NCBI GenBank assembly: GCA_025267735.1
Contig: CM046294.1
Span: 19,340,162-19,404,161, forward strand
Source of the DNA: Mactra quadrangularis
Taxonomy: Eukaryota > Mollusca > Bivalvia > Venerida > Mactridae
Reading direction: 5' to 3'
DNA length: 64,000 nucleotides
Positions 22,690 to 34,050 of this stretch are shown here, piece after piece; the first letter of the stretch is position 1; each line of letters begins with the position of its first letter. Both the position numbers and the translations under genes were made by a program. Below the pieces are notes generated by a model that was not told the origin of the DNA, ran no database searches, and saw only the letters and a program-made list of their open reading frames with translations.

Positions 22690-23200
22690 CGCTAAATCTT
22701 AGGGTGTTTACTTGCAAAATAATTTATGTTTCTTTATGAAGCGGTATTTTAACAATTTCTCAGTTCTGAAGCGACGGTAAGTTGACCAACCCATTCTCAT
22801 TGGACACGCATTGATCTCTGGATCTTAAAGAGTATGATAGCAAAATAATTTATCTGGCTTGATAAAGTATTTTTAACATTTTTAGCACTGGCGCGGCGGT
22901 AAGTTGACCAGCTCCCCGTCCTAGCTCAAGACAAGCATTGATCTTTTGGTTCTAGTTTTTATGATTCAAAATGATTTTTGTTGTTTTACGCTGTATTTTA
23001 ACAATTTTTCGGTCCTACAGCGATGAACAATTTACCAAACCCTGTACAAGCTTAGATTAATTGTTGCAAAAAATGCATGGTATTGTACGCAGGATTCTAA
23101 CTTTTTTTCGGTCTGACATCGGCAGACCTCTGACCTACAACCTATCTCTGATACATCTTAATCACTAGATTAGTTTTTATGATAACAAAATATTCTGGTA
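22690..23200 (+). repeat. decayed ~130-bp tandem array, about four units
   Basis: Each unit has, in order: GCAAAATAATTTAT, TATTTTAACAATTTYTC, a C/G-rich patch with GCGACGGTAAGTTGACCAAC or a variant, and CATTGATCTCTGG or a variant. Units begin near 22714, 22850, 22965 and 23062. The later units are more diverged. Confidence 0.8.
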
Positions 23201-25604
23201 AATATAAAACAAATGTGTATAATAGTAAGCTTTCATACAAGGTTCAACGCCATGTCAATACAATTACAGGTTATTGGCGGCTTCCAACCTAATTTTTCAT
23301 GGACCCTTTATAATAACAAGTATTTGTCTTATATCATCATTATTATTTTTATAATTTAAATTTTGTTTCCTTTAGTTATATAAACGGTAGAAGTAGAAGC
23401 GACAACCTTATATAAGACGTGACTTTTTACATTGACATTGTTATGTAATCATTGATCTATATCTTTTTTTATTTTTTAATTTAGTTCTTAGCATAACAAA
23501 TAAACACAAGACGCCATTGGACATGCTTAGTTTTGTTATGTTTTTTTTAAATACGACTTTGATGTATTCAATATTGGTCAATTATTAGTAAAACTTTCAT
23601 TGTTTATTGAAAATATTCGTGCGAAGGTCTGAGAACGGAAATAATTTTCTTCATATTTTGAAAAACAACAAGGGAAATATAAAATAGTTTTAATAATTAT
23701 GTGAAAATATTTACAATGAATGCATGTAAGTTTGAAGTTAAAATGATTGAGATGTCAAAATACCCAATGAAGTGACCATAAATATTCAGTCTCAATATTC
23801 CCGAGATTATAGGTCTTTATTCGGTTGCCGTTTTTCACATTTTCTTTGCAAATCCATAAGTATTCGTCTGTTGCGAATTTCAATTTTGGGCCTAGTTGTG
23901 AATTTTACAATAACATTTTGGTGCTAAATTATGAACTAACTTTTAAATGTTAAACAAAAACAAGAATACGCTGAACAACTAAAAAAATACTCTTTTTTAA
24001 TCTTTCAACATCATTCTCTATTGAAAATCGTAATTCCTGTGAATTTAAAAGGCTGTTTTTACAATACGCTATTTAAAGTAATATCTTTTTGGAGAATTTT
24101 CTTATAAATATAAGCAATAAAAAACAATCATTCACGTTTATAACACATTTAGAACAAATTACAACACTCCGTTTTTTATTAAATAGCTGACAAAATTATT
24201 ATTTGAACAAAATAATCGGCGTTTTGATCAATGTTATTTAAGTACCCATACAGTATATCTTTACTTACATTTTTATCCAAACTTTTCATCCATTTCCAGA
24301 GTGGAATCTTCACAACACCAATATCTACATAGTCCAAAATGACACTATTTCTTACAATGAGCGTTTATTGTCCTTCACAAATCATTATTACTAAGAGAAT
24401 ATTTTCTACAGACCGGTATGCGTTGTTTGATGCGCAACAGTAAAGAACATTATGAAAATCTGAGATACCCTTCAACAAAGGATAAATCAGCAATATTTCC
24501 ATACAACAGCTTTACTTTAGACACAATAGCCTTGTCATTCCGCGAATATTTGATCTTGTTAGGTAAACAGTTAAAAATTCTATTATCAATTTTTAGAAAA
24601 TTATTTCTAATATACGAGTTACACAGGTAAGCGAACAAAGAAAATGAAAAAATACGACGCAAAATATTCAAATATCTACATAACCGCACACAAAGCTACA
24701 AAGAATCTCGATTTGGATTGCGGTTAGCGAAATTCCGCAACAACCTTGAGATTTTTGGCGGGCTTGAACCGCGTGGAGCCCATCCCATCAGTTCGAGAGT
24801 TAAAACATGTATACTTACTGTGATAACATATTTTGTGGTCACAAACGAGGAGAGTGTTTTTATTATAATTATACTACATACGAGTACGTCTATTTAAGTT
24901 TAAGTAACAAAAAACATCTGCCTATACTTGTATAATCAATATTAGTTCATCAATATACCGCGAAATACTTCACTCGCTATATCCGGGCACCTGTACCGTA
25001 CGGACACTGTAGATTAAGCATTCAAATAAAAATACGTAAATGTAGTTAGCTATTGTTTATTGGTTGTAAAGTGTTCTAAAATTAAACTAACGATGAAATT
25101 ATCAAGATTGCTGACTAATTTGTTGTCGTTTAGGAAATATATATGAATATGTATGAGCGCGATTGATATCCAAGATGGCGGCCGTTCGTCGTTCATTGAA
25201 TGAGTTTTATCAATGATTTTATGACTTAGATTTTTATTTTTACTTCGAATTTAACAATGGCACAATGGCTTGCATTTCAATTTGTTCCGAAAAAGTATTT
25301 CTTCGGATGCAGTATATATACATATTAATTTTGTATAATTGGTGAATGGATATTTTTTTATTTTCTAATCCTGGGTTTATTCAGGCAAACAATCACTGTA
25401 GCCGTTGATTCAGTTAGTTTAAAAATCTCCAACCGTGAAGTACAAAATGCACTCAGTATACTTCACTGTACTGTAGAAGCCTCGGGCAAACTATAATATT
25501 TTTATTATCCCTTTAATATTCATAATGGCACACTTCAAGGATTTTCAACATTTGTTTACTGATACAAAAATGTATAATTAGTTATGAGAAGAGCACGTAC
25601 GCTA
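23201..25604. other. AT-rich DNA, 2.4 kb, nothing recognised
   Basis: Open frames at 24418-24630 (+) and 24450-24689 (-) have no domain. A CAAGATGGCGGCCG stretch at 25171-25184 belongs to the YY1-like motif series discussed in the findings. Confidence 0.5.
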
Positions 25605-25800
25605 AATACCCACCCGACCGTTTAGCTCAGTCTGTAGCGCGTTTAACTTCGAGTTCAGTAACATTGGACCCGATTCCCGGGCGGGACTTGTTTACCTTCG
25701 AGAAGGTTGGTCATGTAATACTTTTTCCTCCCCACTTTCATATGAAGTAGCGCAATTTTCAGGCACTGACGAAGCTACAATGCATGTGCTTTGTATGAAT
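25605..25800 (+). mobile_element. SINE-2 copy, 3'-truncated
   Basis: The tRNA-like head has A box TAGCTCAGTCTG (25623-25634) and a B-box-like GGACCCGATTCCC (25667-25679), followed by GGTTGGTCATG and GGCACTGACGAAG as in the copy at 61598. The conserved 3' end is absent; another SINE begins 15 bp downstream. Confidence 0.85.
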
Positions 25801-25811
25801 TTAAAAGCAGA

Positions 25812-26005
25812 AGCGTGGCCGAGCGGTTACGACGCTTGACTGGTTATTATTGGATAGCTAGCCCCGCGTTGGTTCGAATCCCATCCAAAACATAACCCGT
25901 TGTTTCCTTGAGCAAGAAACTTTATCCTACTAGCTCAGTACCGGGGGACCTAGAAGCATGAGTAGGATAACAGGATGCCACGATGTGGATGGAAATATGT
26001 TGAAA
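25812..26005 (+). mobile_element. tRNA-derived SINE-3
   Basis: A box TGGCCGAGCGG (25816-25826) and B box GGTTCGAATCC (25871-25881) are both perfect, and the head resembles Leu/Ser tRNA. The body contains CCTTGAGCAAGAAACTTTAT, a conserved-looking SINE core absent from SINE-1 and SINE-2. It is the only copy in the window. Confidence 0.85.
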
Positions 26006-27639
26006 TGCGAAGTATAGCAAATATTGCATTACTTTTTGTACGGGTATACTGTAAAAATACAGTGGAGTGTATATTTTAATTTTGAAATATTTAGGGTCAC
26101 CGGATAGCGAAAAACAATTAGTAATAATAGAAATAAATAAATAGATTTACAGACAAATAGCAATTCCCCAGTCTTCTGAATGAGCCTTTCAAGTTATTAC
26201 ATCAGTACAAACTTAACGACAGAAATTTCAAAATATATATTATTATGACATTTCAGCACTACAGAATTGTTTCATGCACAATAAATTTTTCTACGTTTCA
26301 TGGAAAACAATACTAAAACGCAGAATGCAGTTAAGCGCGAAAGTTCATGAGATGGAAGTAGGTCAACGCTCGTATTTTGTCTCTCTGCAGTTAGTATACA
26401 TGTACTTGCATGTTTTTCTTTCATAAAAAATGAACGAGGGGTGTTCAAAAAAGTAAAGGGTGTGATAGAATATATATTAGTATATAATCGCTGTACAGTC
26501 GAATATTGGACTAAGAACACGCATTTTACAGTAATACATCAAAATGTCCTTTCATTACATCATACTTACAAGGGACCCACCTATGTGGTCGAGTGGTTGC
26601 CCCGCCCTGCCCACGTTATATTATGCAAAAAGGAAAGCAGTTATTTGGGATGGGTTTAAGTCTAGATCAGGTGTCCTTTTCGCACCACTTTTTAAAAAAT
26701 GCGTAAAAAAACAAAAACTGTGAAAATAGATGTTTTTTTTCAATTCTTTTGCTACAAGGAAACTCATTCGAAAAAAATCACTCGGGAAACTCCGTAAACT
26801 TGCCGAAGTGGTCCGAAATGCAAGAAATCGGTCGAAGCTTCGAAGCTGTTTATCTTTTTTGACATGATGTTTAGTGTGCGGACACTATTTTTAGAATCTG
26901 CGGTTTTTCGTGTAGATAATTTCTAAGAAAATACGACATTCGTATTGTCAGCAAAAATGTATTTACCTTCAGGCCATCAATGAATACTAAAACGCCTGTC
27001 TTGTTATACCTGCTTTTATCACCTGGAATTTGCTAGATGACTCATCTGGTTAGGAGTTTAGTTCTATATGGAACCTGTTGCAACATCTAATGCTGAAAGG
27101 CTTAGAGCTATCATTAACACAAGCTACCGATTACAGATTACTTTAAAAAAGTGAAAGTTTGGTGCATTTGTTGATGAACTTTTCAGATGTTTTCACCGTA
27201 ACCAATATTTGCTCACCTTGTCTAAAATCTTACCCACTCCCTCACTGGTCTAGGCGTTAAAAACAGGAAACAGTGCTATTGGCTCTTAGATTTCATTGTT
27301 TTTTGTCAGTTTCAATCAATATCGGAGTTTTTTCAGGAAAGTTTATGTACGGAAGGAATCAAAATTTGTTTCCTCAGTAAATAATATTACGCGATATCTT
27401 TTCTCTTAATATATGCTTGCTAAATTTAATACACCAGAACTTTTTTTAATTTAAGTTTTAATGTTTTTCGATTTTTCTTTTACCAGTTCCAGCGAGATGT
27501 CATTGTATGAATGCATGTTTTGTATGACAGTCGAAAATGTGTGGATCAGTAAGCAAAAATCCAATTAGATTTTACGCCGTTTTTTTCAAAACATTTTATT
27601 CAGTCTTAAGTAATCAGCAAACTTGGACACCTTTCTTTC
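26006..27639. other. AT-rich DNA, possible old SINE head
   Basis: A TGGTCGAGTGG A-box match at 26587-26597 is followed ~65 bp later by a weak B box (GGGTTTAAGTCT), possibly a decayed tRNA-like head. Nothing else was recognised. Confidence 0.4.
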
Positions 27640-28115
27640 CTCAGAAGTCTCATGTCCTTCCACTATGAGCAGCAGACCATTATTCCATATACGGAAGAAA
27701 TATGTATATATTAAATATCAAATTTTCATGAAAAGGTGTCTGAAAGACATATAAGAAATGGCAACAGTGAAAAAAACACTGTCCTTCCACATGACCAAAA
27801 ATGATGGAGATGGTTTAGATTTTCATCTTTTATTATAAAAAGAAGGACACTTATAAAATTAATAATGGAAACGAGGTCCTAAGGGATTTCCGCTTCGGAA
27901 TGGATGTAGCAAAACAATTGCCATTGGGGGACACGAATAAATTTTAGTCCTTTAATCCAACCAAAATGCAAAGATGGCGATGTTTTAGATTTTAATCATT
28001 TGTTATAAAAAGAACAAAACAGACAAAAAAAGGAAACAAAAACCTAAGGGGTTCCTCCTGCAACAGACAATGGCAAAACAATTGCTAATGGGGATACAAA
28101 CCCCTGCGTTCTACA
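27640..28115 (+). repeat. family E repeat, two tandem halves
   Basis: Two related ~170-bp segments follow each other. Both run GATGGNGATG, GTTTAGATTTT, TTATAAAAAGAA, CCTAAGGG, then ATTGCCATTGGGGGACAC in the first half and ATTGCTAATGGGGATACA in the second. A third relative lies at 31190-31430. Origin is unknown; it could be a fragment of a larger retroelement. Confidence 0.7.
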
Positions 28116-28390
28116 ATAGCGCATCGACCGCGGCTTGTCAGTAAGCACTTCTTTTTCATTCATTTTGTAATGAGCATCGTTTACTTTTATATGTACAAAT
28201 GTATCACTCTTGTAGAATGTATTATTACAAAAACAAACACCACTTTTACAGTGTAATTTACTTATTATTATGAAATATAAAATTCTAATCACTTATGTTA
28301 AGTCAGTATAAATCTACAGTTTTATGGTTGTGTTGTTTCAACAATTATTACTAGGCTTTCAGTTCATACAGTACATAATATCAAGATTTT

Positions 28391-28552
28391 ATTCCGTGGT
28401 ATTTTGTTTCGTGGCTGATAATCGGTGGTGTTGTTTCATACCGAGGTAGTTTGATTTCGTGGTGTTAGATTTTTATTCCGTGTTCTTTGATTCCATGGTA
28501 TTATAATTCTGAGGTGATTTTGTATTATTGTTACGCGGTATATTACAAGTAG
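28391..28552 (+). repeat. degenerate ~20-bp tandem repeat
   Basis: About eight drifted units on the theme TTTCGTGGTATTTTGAT (for example TTTCGTGGTGTTAGAT, TTCCATGGTATTATAATT). Confidence 0.75.
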
Positions 28553-29467
28553 CGAAGTAGATCTTTTATAGAAACAACAAAATTTCTTCCTGGGACGAAA
28601 CCATCTCTGAGACTAATAATTTCAATCAGTAGAAGACCGTCTGGTACAGCCACAAACCGCGAACCTAACAAGAGACTGACGGCTCTGAGTGCAATGTTAC
28701 CGCAAAGCTTTCATAAGCATAATAATTACTTCACGAATACCGTCATGTAGTGCATTTCGAATATTCAAATAGCAATAGTTTGATTAATTTCTTTTTTTTT
28801 TCGTTTATCCTTTTTCATAATAAAGAGGGTGGTTGAGTAATTTAAGAATGTACTGAAAACCCTACTATAATATTTTTGGCATAACATTTTGTAACAATTA
28901 TAATCCTGTTTTGTGCCAGGAGTGAGGTTTCCATGCTCATTTACTTAAAATCTCAACAATTTTTACTGATATTTGCACAGTAAACGTACATTTAAAATAA
29001 CCACATTCCATTTAGACATTAAGCGTTGATAATTGCCTTAAATATGAAAACATGGTCAGTTGATCTAAGACATTAGTCCAATAATACGTTATGAAACAAT
29101 GCAAAGCATTTGAATTAAAGTAAACTTTTAGTTTGTTAATCGGATTTTATTGTGGCCTTGAAAACATTAGTGACAAAATATTTGATAATTTAGTAAACAT
29201 GTTGTCCTTACATGAACTTTTCACCTTAAAGGTAACATTACGAAACAAAAACATACCATGACATAGTGAAAGATTCTAATGGTTTCAGTATTGACTACTA
29301 GAACTAGAAAAAGTCAATTGTTTTAATACGCCTTTTGTCAGAATGAACAAACAGTTAAACTTAACGACATTATATCAAGACTATAGCACTGTTAATTGAC
29401 TGAAAACTTAATTTAAACATTGAGTTGGTACAAATAATGTGTTTTTTTATTTCTTTTTTTATGTCAT
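28553..29467. other. AT-rich DNA, nothing recognised
   Basis: No repeat, RNA gene or credible coding frame was seen. Confidence 0.5.
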
Positions 29468-29746
29468 GGGTCTAACGCCGTGTCAACACAATTACGGTCA
29501 TTTTACGGCGTCCAGCGCAACTAACCTAGCTTTCCTGGACCCTTACTATATATATAACCAGTACTCACCTACCCTTCCACAAGGCCGGAAACTTCTCCAT
29601 AATTATATCTTATCAATGGAGGAAAGTTGATGTAATTGTCAAATTGTCTTGGAAGGGTATAACCTCCCCGGATGGGATTCGAACCCCGACCCCCTTTGGG
29701 ATACGAGATTCAAAATCCCGGCGCGCTACCAACTGCGTTATCGCCC
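29468..29746 (-). mobile_element. tRNA-derived SINE-1 copy
   Basis: On the minus strand: A box (reverse of CCAACTGCG, 29729-29737), a long class-II-like variable arm, and B box (reverse of GGGATTCGAACCCC, 29674-29687). Then come a hairpin-prone centre and the 3' end (reverse of CTAACGCCGTGTCAACAC). It aligns along its whole length with 38462-38735. Confidence 0.93.
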
Positions 29747-29885
29747 CGGATTGTTATATCATTTCAAATGTCTACGAAAACAACTTGTTAAAATTATACA
29801 CAATTACAATCTGCCAATAAATGCCATCTCTGTCATTACAAAGTGAAAGTAGAATTGGATTCTAAGTACTCAATAAAGAAACGGT

Positions 29886-29958
29886 GAGTATAGGTTGACT
29901 GGCCGCCGTAATATGACCTGTACAATGTTTATACGGGTTAAAACACAACCAAAACATT
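29886..29958 (+). mobile_element. SINE-2 3'-end fragment
   Basis: GGTTGACTGGCCGCCGTAAT and ATGACCTGTACAATGT match the conserved 3' segment of SINE-2. No head is present. Confidence 0.7.
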
Positions 29959-30033
29959 AGTCAATGTGTGTTCGGGACTTAAAAAAGGAATGAATACACT
30001 GCGCTTATTTTAAACATTGCCCCTTTTAAGAAA

Positions 30034-30108
30034 TGGGAATCGGGGCGCAATATGACCTTTCTGTGTTGGTGCGCCGTAAAACCAAAACAAACCAAACAAA
30101 CAAAAAAT
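30034..30108 (+). mobile_element. SINE 3'-end fragment with A-rich tail
   Basis: GGCGCAATATGACC, TGTGTTGGTGCGCCGTAAAA and a CAAACCAAACAAACA tail match SINE-2 3' ends. No head is present. Confidence 0.65.
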
Positions 30109-30450
30109 GGTAAATCAGCAAAACGTAAACTTGGACAGACAAATAGTTTCAGAAAGTTATTGTGTCTCTAATGTCTGCAATATTTTAATGTTTGTACGGA
30201 TGCCTCACAGACATATGTGCAATGGACAAATCGTGGTATTGGGGCTTTAGAAATGCATGTACATGTCTAAAAGGATATCCGTATTTAATAAATGGGTATT
30301 GAGGGCTATTGATAATAATATTTACTTCATAAGTACCAACGTACTAATCCCTCTGCTATTCTGACCGCAAAAAACACAACTTCAAGGTCGATGTCAAGAT
30401 ATTATTGTATTGGTCAATACAAAACTAATCTTTTATATCCTTCTTTATTT
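30109..30450. other. AT-rich DNA, nothing recognised
   Basis: No repeat, RNA gene or credible coding frame was seen. Confidence 0.5.
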
Positions 30451-30458
30451 ACATGTAC

Positions 30459-30799
30459 TTAAAGGCACTAGTTCACAGATTTGGTTAAGATTTTTCTATA
30501 TTTTTAAAATACCATTCAGTATCTGTAATTGTTTCAAAAAATAATTCTTATTTTTGTAAAGACAAACTGACCTATAGAATGCAAGAAATATACAATAAAA
30601 GTCACCAAAATGCACTAAATTTGTCTAAACCGTGACATACGGGGTAGAGTTTTACTACTTAAAACACCATCATTTGTAGTTGTTGGATAATTTGAACTAA
30701 AATTGTCATTATTAAAACACTAATTTCCTGCTTCAAAAAATGTTTCCATACAATTAGATAGTTTCAGAAAAAAAGATATCTGTGAATGAGTACCTTTAA
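30459..30799 (-). mobile_element. MITE family C, complete copy
   Basis: Ends TTAAAGGCACTAGTTCACAG and CTGTGAATGAGTACCTTTAA are inverted repeats of about 22 bp with few mismatches. The flanking octamer ACATGTAC is perfectly duplicated (30451-30458 and 30800-30807), which fixes the boundaries at 341 bp. The interior shares blocks with the copies at 2123, 10440, 20640 and 57137. An 8-bp duplication is compatible with a hAT-like transposase, but the terminal sequence does not itself prove that. Confidence 0.92.
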
Positions 30800-30807
30800 A
30801 CATGTAC

Positions 30808-31189
30808 AAATTATGCAATTGCTCTTAACCAGCCAAAGCTGGTTCAAACCCCGGTTGACAAATGGTGAGTGCGATCAACGCTGCTGAGAACTTAAATTCA
30901 CTAGCAGAGGAAAATTGTTCTTTCATCGGAATGTCTTACTAGACATTTAAAGTTATGCTTAGGTTCTAGCCGGGATCTGTACTTAATTCATCCTGAGGAG
31001 CGGTCGGACCCTGGTGAAATGTATAAACCATACAATTGCTGTGTGTTTAACATTTCCCCAGTCCTAAGTCAAGAATCATTAAACGTAATACGGACTATGA
31101 CCCTATACCAATATGATAATTCTACTATAGTTGCCTCCAAAATTCTTTGAACAAAATTCTGTGGGTTGTTTGTTTGTTTTTTTGTTTAT
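30808..31189. other. AT-rich DNA, lone B-box match
   Basis: A perfect B-box sequence, GGTTCAAACCC, at 30841-30851 has no convincing A box upstream. Nothing else was recognised. Confidence 0.45.
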
Positions 31190-31430
31190 TTTTGTTAAAC
31201 GTATTCATATTGTAATACCCATGAAAAAAGAAAGAAACAAAGAAGTGTCTGAAAACAAATCAGGAACGGCAAGAGTAAAAACACAGACCTTCCATACAGT
31301 CAAAAAGCTAAGAGGAATATGTTTTCTAAACGTCTAAACAACACAAACAAATAAACGAAAACAAGACCCTAATAGGGTTCTGCCTTAAAAGGGTCAGTGG
31401 CAAAATTATTGCAATCGAGGAAGTTGAAAA
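31190..31430 (+). repeat. family E repeat, single copy
   Basis: Shares GGCAAGAGTAAAAACACAGA with CTTCCATACAGTC, CCCTAATAGGGTTCTGCC and CAGTGGCAAAATTATTGC with the family E segments at 27640-28115. Confidence 0.65.
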
Positions 31431-31496
31431 ATCGGCATTATTTATTTTATCAACATTATGATCCAGCCAACGTTTTATTTGTAAATAAGAGACTTT

Positions 31497-31840
31497 TGTC
31501 AGTTATCTTTCCCTGATAAAATCTGAAACATTCCAACTGGTAAGTAGGTCCTTACAGTTGGAATCCTCAGATTTTATCATTGAAGTCCTATGTAAAGATA
31601 ACAAAATATTTCATCTAATATCTTTCTTGTCAATGAAGATATTTACAGAAGTGATATGAAATTTAGTTAATTCTTTACCCTAAAAATACTTAGCTTGAAT
31701 TTCAAACAAATGAAAAAGTTATTTAAGCTTAATTTTGGCAAATTGACATTGAAAAGTAAGGGTAAAATCCAAATATTCCAACTAATTGGACCTACCTATT
31801 TGAAGAGTATACAAGGGGAAATAACTGACTAAAGTCCCTT
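31497..31840 (+). mobile_element. MITE-A copy 3
   Basis: Left end AGAGACTTTTGTCAGTTAT, right end ATAACTGACTAAAGTCCCTT. It aligns end to end with 447-810, and is slightly shorter through small internal deletions. Confidence 0.92.
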
Positions 31841-32282
31841 ATTGTTTTCGGAATGCGTGATCAAATTTTCTCAAAATTTAATTTGTCCAAGAAGAATTTT
31901 GAGAAGGCACTATTATATTAACGCTCATTGATTGTACATAAATGTATATTGCAGTACTATAGAGATAGAGGTTATGAATGAAGTCTGTACTATTATGAAT
32001 GAACAAAGTTTTTTAAGGACAATGATTTATATGAATGGTTAAGATATTTGAATACTTGTACAATGTACTACTATGTAAATATAATACCTCGTACAGGATT
32101 GGCTAATGTCAACTTGACTGGTTTGCTCAACTTGTTTACGTAATGATTAAAAAAATGATAAAGAATATGACTGTACTTTACCTCTTTGTTTAAACGTCCT
32201 AAACTTTTCTAGTACTCATATTTGGTATTAGTGCGCTGCCAGGTTGTCTGGTTCCTAGTCGTACTTTGACGGATAAAAGTAC
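31841..32282. other. AT-rich DNA, nothing recognised
   Basis: No repeat, RNA gene or credible coding frame was seen. Confidence 0.5.
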
Positions 32283-32705
32283 GTCAGGCAAAGCAGAATA
32301 ATGGCGGCGCCCGGTGTATTATACAAGATATTGGATTATTATGTTTTCAAATGAACAGTTCTCATAATTGGCCTAAATGAAAGGAACTTGCAGTGGATAC
32401 CTTATTATTTTTAGTCGTTCTGATACATTTAATAATAAAATATGCTACATAAAGTTTACGAAATTCTAATGAGTAATAGTCAATGTCCGAATCGTATCTG
32501 CTTTAAAAACATTTTTTTCAGGTTAATCGCTCGCTTAATTCTGGGGGCAAAGAGAAAAATCAACTTCAAATGACCTATAAAGTGCCGAACCCTTATCAAA
32601 TTGACCATTGTAAGAACATGTTTATGCAAAATAAAAAGAACATTAAGACGATTTGTAACCCCAAGATGCCTTTGTGGGCGCCGCCATTATTGCGCTTTGC
32701 CTGAC
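32283..32705. mobile_element. 423-bp inverted-repeat element, 30-bp arms
   Basis: GTCAGGCAAAGCAGAATAAT plus GGCGGCGCCC (32283-32312) is mirrored at 32676-32705; the arms match at 28 of 30 positions. The 363-bp interior is AT-rich without a coding frame. The outward-facing GTCAGGCAAAG ends suggest a MITE, though no flanking duplication is clear. The arms contain ATGGCGGC, part of the motif series noted elsewhere. Confidence 0.85.
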
Positions 32706-32996
32706 CCGATAACGATAGTGGTAAGGGATAGGTATTTCATACTAGCTGCAAGGGTGGTCGGTACGTTCCCACTATATTTATAGACATTATACACATGATT
32801 GTGCTAATATAGTAGCCGCGGCTTTGGTTCGGTGCTGTGTCGATTGTCTTAGGTAAAAAAGAGAACAGATATCTTGAAACTTTTTAAGCTCCTGGCAAGA
32901 GCAAAGTATTTGGCCATTCACAATCACAGTTAAATGTTTAAAACGTTAATAAGAAAGACAGCTTAGAGCATAATGATCAACATACTATCATTATTA

Positions 32997-33099
32997 GCCG
33001 CCCTTGTGGAGGGATAGATGAGCACTGGTTATAGGTAAAGTTAGATTAGGTGCGCTAGACGTCGTAAAATAACCTATGATTTTGTTGACGCCGCATTAA
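32997..33099 (+). mobile_element. SINE-1 3'-end fragment
   Basis: CTTGTGGAGGGATAGATGAG, TTAGGTGCGCTAGACG and CGTAAAATAACCTA match the 3' half of the SINE-1 copy at 38462. The head is missing. Confidence 0.85.
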
Positions 33100-33400
33100 A
33101 TACAAAACTATGATAAGTATAGTGTAAATATATTTATACATGATAACTTGATTTAAATACGGTCACAAAAAATAATCTAACGACAGTTATAGGCATTGGT
33201 CGCCGCCACGGTTGTAATTAAAAACTTTCTCTATATATAAGATAAATTGCTATAACAGAATCCTTTATGACAGAGAAAATGGCCACTTAACAAACTGGGA
33301 CAAAAACTCTATCATTTGTTTAGTTATATACCTAATATACATGCTATATAATATAGAATGTTTCTGATTCGTAACCATGCCGACTGCCTATGGTATTATC
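33100..33400. other. AT-rich DNA, nothing recognised
   Basis: No repeat, RNA gene or credible coding frame was seen. Confidence 0.5.
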
Positions 33401-34050
33401 ATTTTTCGTGGCGGCCATCTTGAATACGGCGGGTATATGGCAATGTCAATGCTTAAATGTGTTGTTTTCTGTCTTATACATACTTACATACAGACATGTG
33501 TCTAATTATTAAGTTTAATATCAAGTATTATATATAAAGGTTTTAAGTTTCAACAAATATCCAGACATTCTTACTAATAAGACAACTAGAGACGTTCTTG
33601 TCGTGACATCTACAGATGTCTGCATGTTCACACGAACATAGATTCCACTAATTAATGGTTCTGAATTACATTAGACGTACATAGTGTACTTTCTTGTATT
33701 GTCAAAAACATTGAGTTGAATGCACGGTCGCTGCGATAGACAGTTTTTAAAACTGATGATGTAGCCTTTCTTTACAAAACTGTTATGTGAAATAAAATAA
33801 GTTGCGAAAAGAATTTATTTATACAGTCTTGCACTGGACAAGCTATGTCGTGAAATTGATGCAACATACGGAAACAAACTCCTTAATCACAGAATAGTTA
33901 AACAATTTGTATATTAATAAAACATTTTAAAAATTGTGGTATAGAATTTACCAATTAATGGTGCAAAGCATGGCGAGTCTCCATATTGTTTAGTGGCGGC
34001 CATCTTTAAAAGTGGCGACAATAGTAATGGTATGCGAATTGTTTCTGAAT
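33371..34050. repeat. two related GC-richer segments ~580 bp apart
   Basis: 33371-33460 and 33965-34050 both read CATGSCGA, then GTGGCGGCCATCTT, then a GGCGRS stretch and ATGGYA. The DNA between them (33461-33964) is AT-rich and unremarkable. A short relative of the start of the block, TGCCGGCTGCCGATGGT, lies at 10987-11003. Confidence 0.5.

Noticed and set aside
24760..24770. Reverse B box (GGGCTTGAACC)
   Set aside because: No A box at the proper distance and no match to the SINE families in the window.
30841..30851. Perfect B box GGTTCAAACCC
   Set aside because: No convincing A box upstream, and the downstream DNA matches no SINE body seen here.
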